Assembly: GCA_025458125.1 (NCBI GenBank)
Contig: JALOTA010000043.1
Coordinates: 1-34,226 of the forward strand
Origin: Hyphomicrobium sp.
GTDB lineage: Bacteria > Pseudomonadota > Alphaproteobacteria > Rhizobiales > Hyphomicrobiaceae
Direction of reading: 5' to 3'
Length of the DNA: 34,226 nt
The stretch's first letter is position 1. Every line of letters starts with the position of its first letter. The notes under the pieces are model-generated. The model was not told where the DNA came from and searched no databases. It saw only the letters and a list, made by a program, of their open reading frames with translations. This document shows positions 34,224 through 34,226 of the stretch, piece by piece. Both the position numbers and the translations under genes were made by a program.

Positions 34224-34226
34224 TAT

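Noticed and set aside
1-34226. CRISPR arrays, insertion sequences, integrases, prophage genes or tandem repeats
   Set aside because: No repeated spacer-like units, transposase motifs or phage proteins were seen on either strand by eye.

Overview
The window is GC-rich (low-to-mid 60s percent by eye) and looks like a chromosomal piece of an alphaproteobacterium, probably Hyphomicrobiales or a close relative. Evidence: the thyA-folA-hflK-hflC-DUF2065-degP gene order, the psd-pssA pair, an alphaproteobacterial Wza/Wzc-like exopolysaccharide (EPS) locus, and at the right edge what appears to be the acceptor (CCA-bearing) piece of a circularly permuted two-piece tmRNA. Genus cannot be set from sequence alone.

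Layout. 1-1420: the 5' tip of a probable 2-hydroxyacid dehydrogenase, a small secreted protein and a SAM methyltransferase. 1421-15200: an EPS synthesis and export locus with a Wza-type lipoprotein, an outer-membrane barrel protein, a Wzc/ExoP-type chain-length protein whose kinase P-loop is degenerate, a WcaJ-type priming sugar transferase, an O-antigen polymerase/ligase-like membrane protein, four glycosyltransferases and a Wzx-like flippase. 15194-22368: a small unknown protein, an unknown outer-membrane protein, a TonB-dependent receptor broken by two frame disruptions, and the divergent operon (secreted protein)-exbB-exbD-tonB. 22469-25324: a soluble histidine kinase directly followed by a HerA-type ATPase. 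25329-34033, all on the minus strand: rmlC, pssA, psd; then degP, DUF2065, hflC, hflK; then folA, thyA and a CPBP-family membrane protease. The tmRNA piece closes the window.

How the genes work together. The EPS genes form a full Wzx/Wzy-type pathway: priming on undecaprenyl phosphate, extension by cytoplasmic glycosyltransferases, flipping, polymerisation, and export through the Wzc/Wza-like machinery and the barrel. The exbB-exbD-tonB operon would energise the neighbouring receptor, although that receptor is now out of frame. HflK/HflC, DegP and the CPBP protease form an envelope quality-control group, and Psd/PssA make phosphatidylethanolamine.

The most striking feature is a cluster of reading-frame disruptions limited to surface-polysaccharide and outer-membrane genes: the barrel gene near 3395, the priming transferase at an A10 tract (6956-6965), a missing stop between that transferase and the polymerase (7556-7575), and two breaks in the TonB receptor (near 18805 and 17160). 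The A10 tract is the best candidate for biology (slippage or phase variation). Assembly error must be excluded for all of them. Other points of interest are the P-loop-less Wzc, an operator-like inverted repeat around the -10 of the TonB operon, three GGGA/TCCC stem-loops upstream of the receptor, and the histidine kinase-HerA pair.
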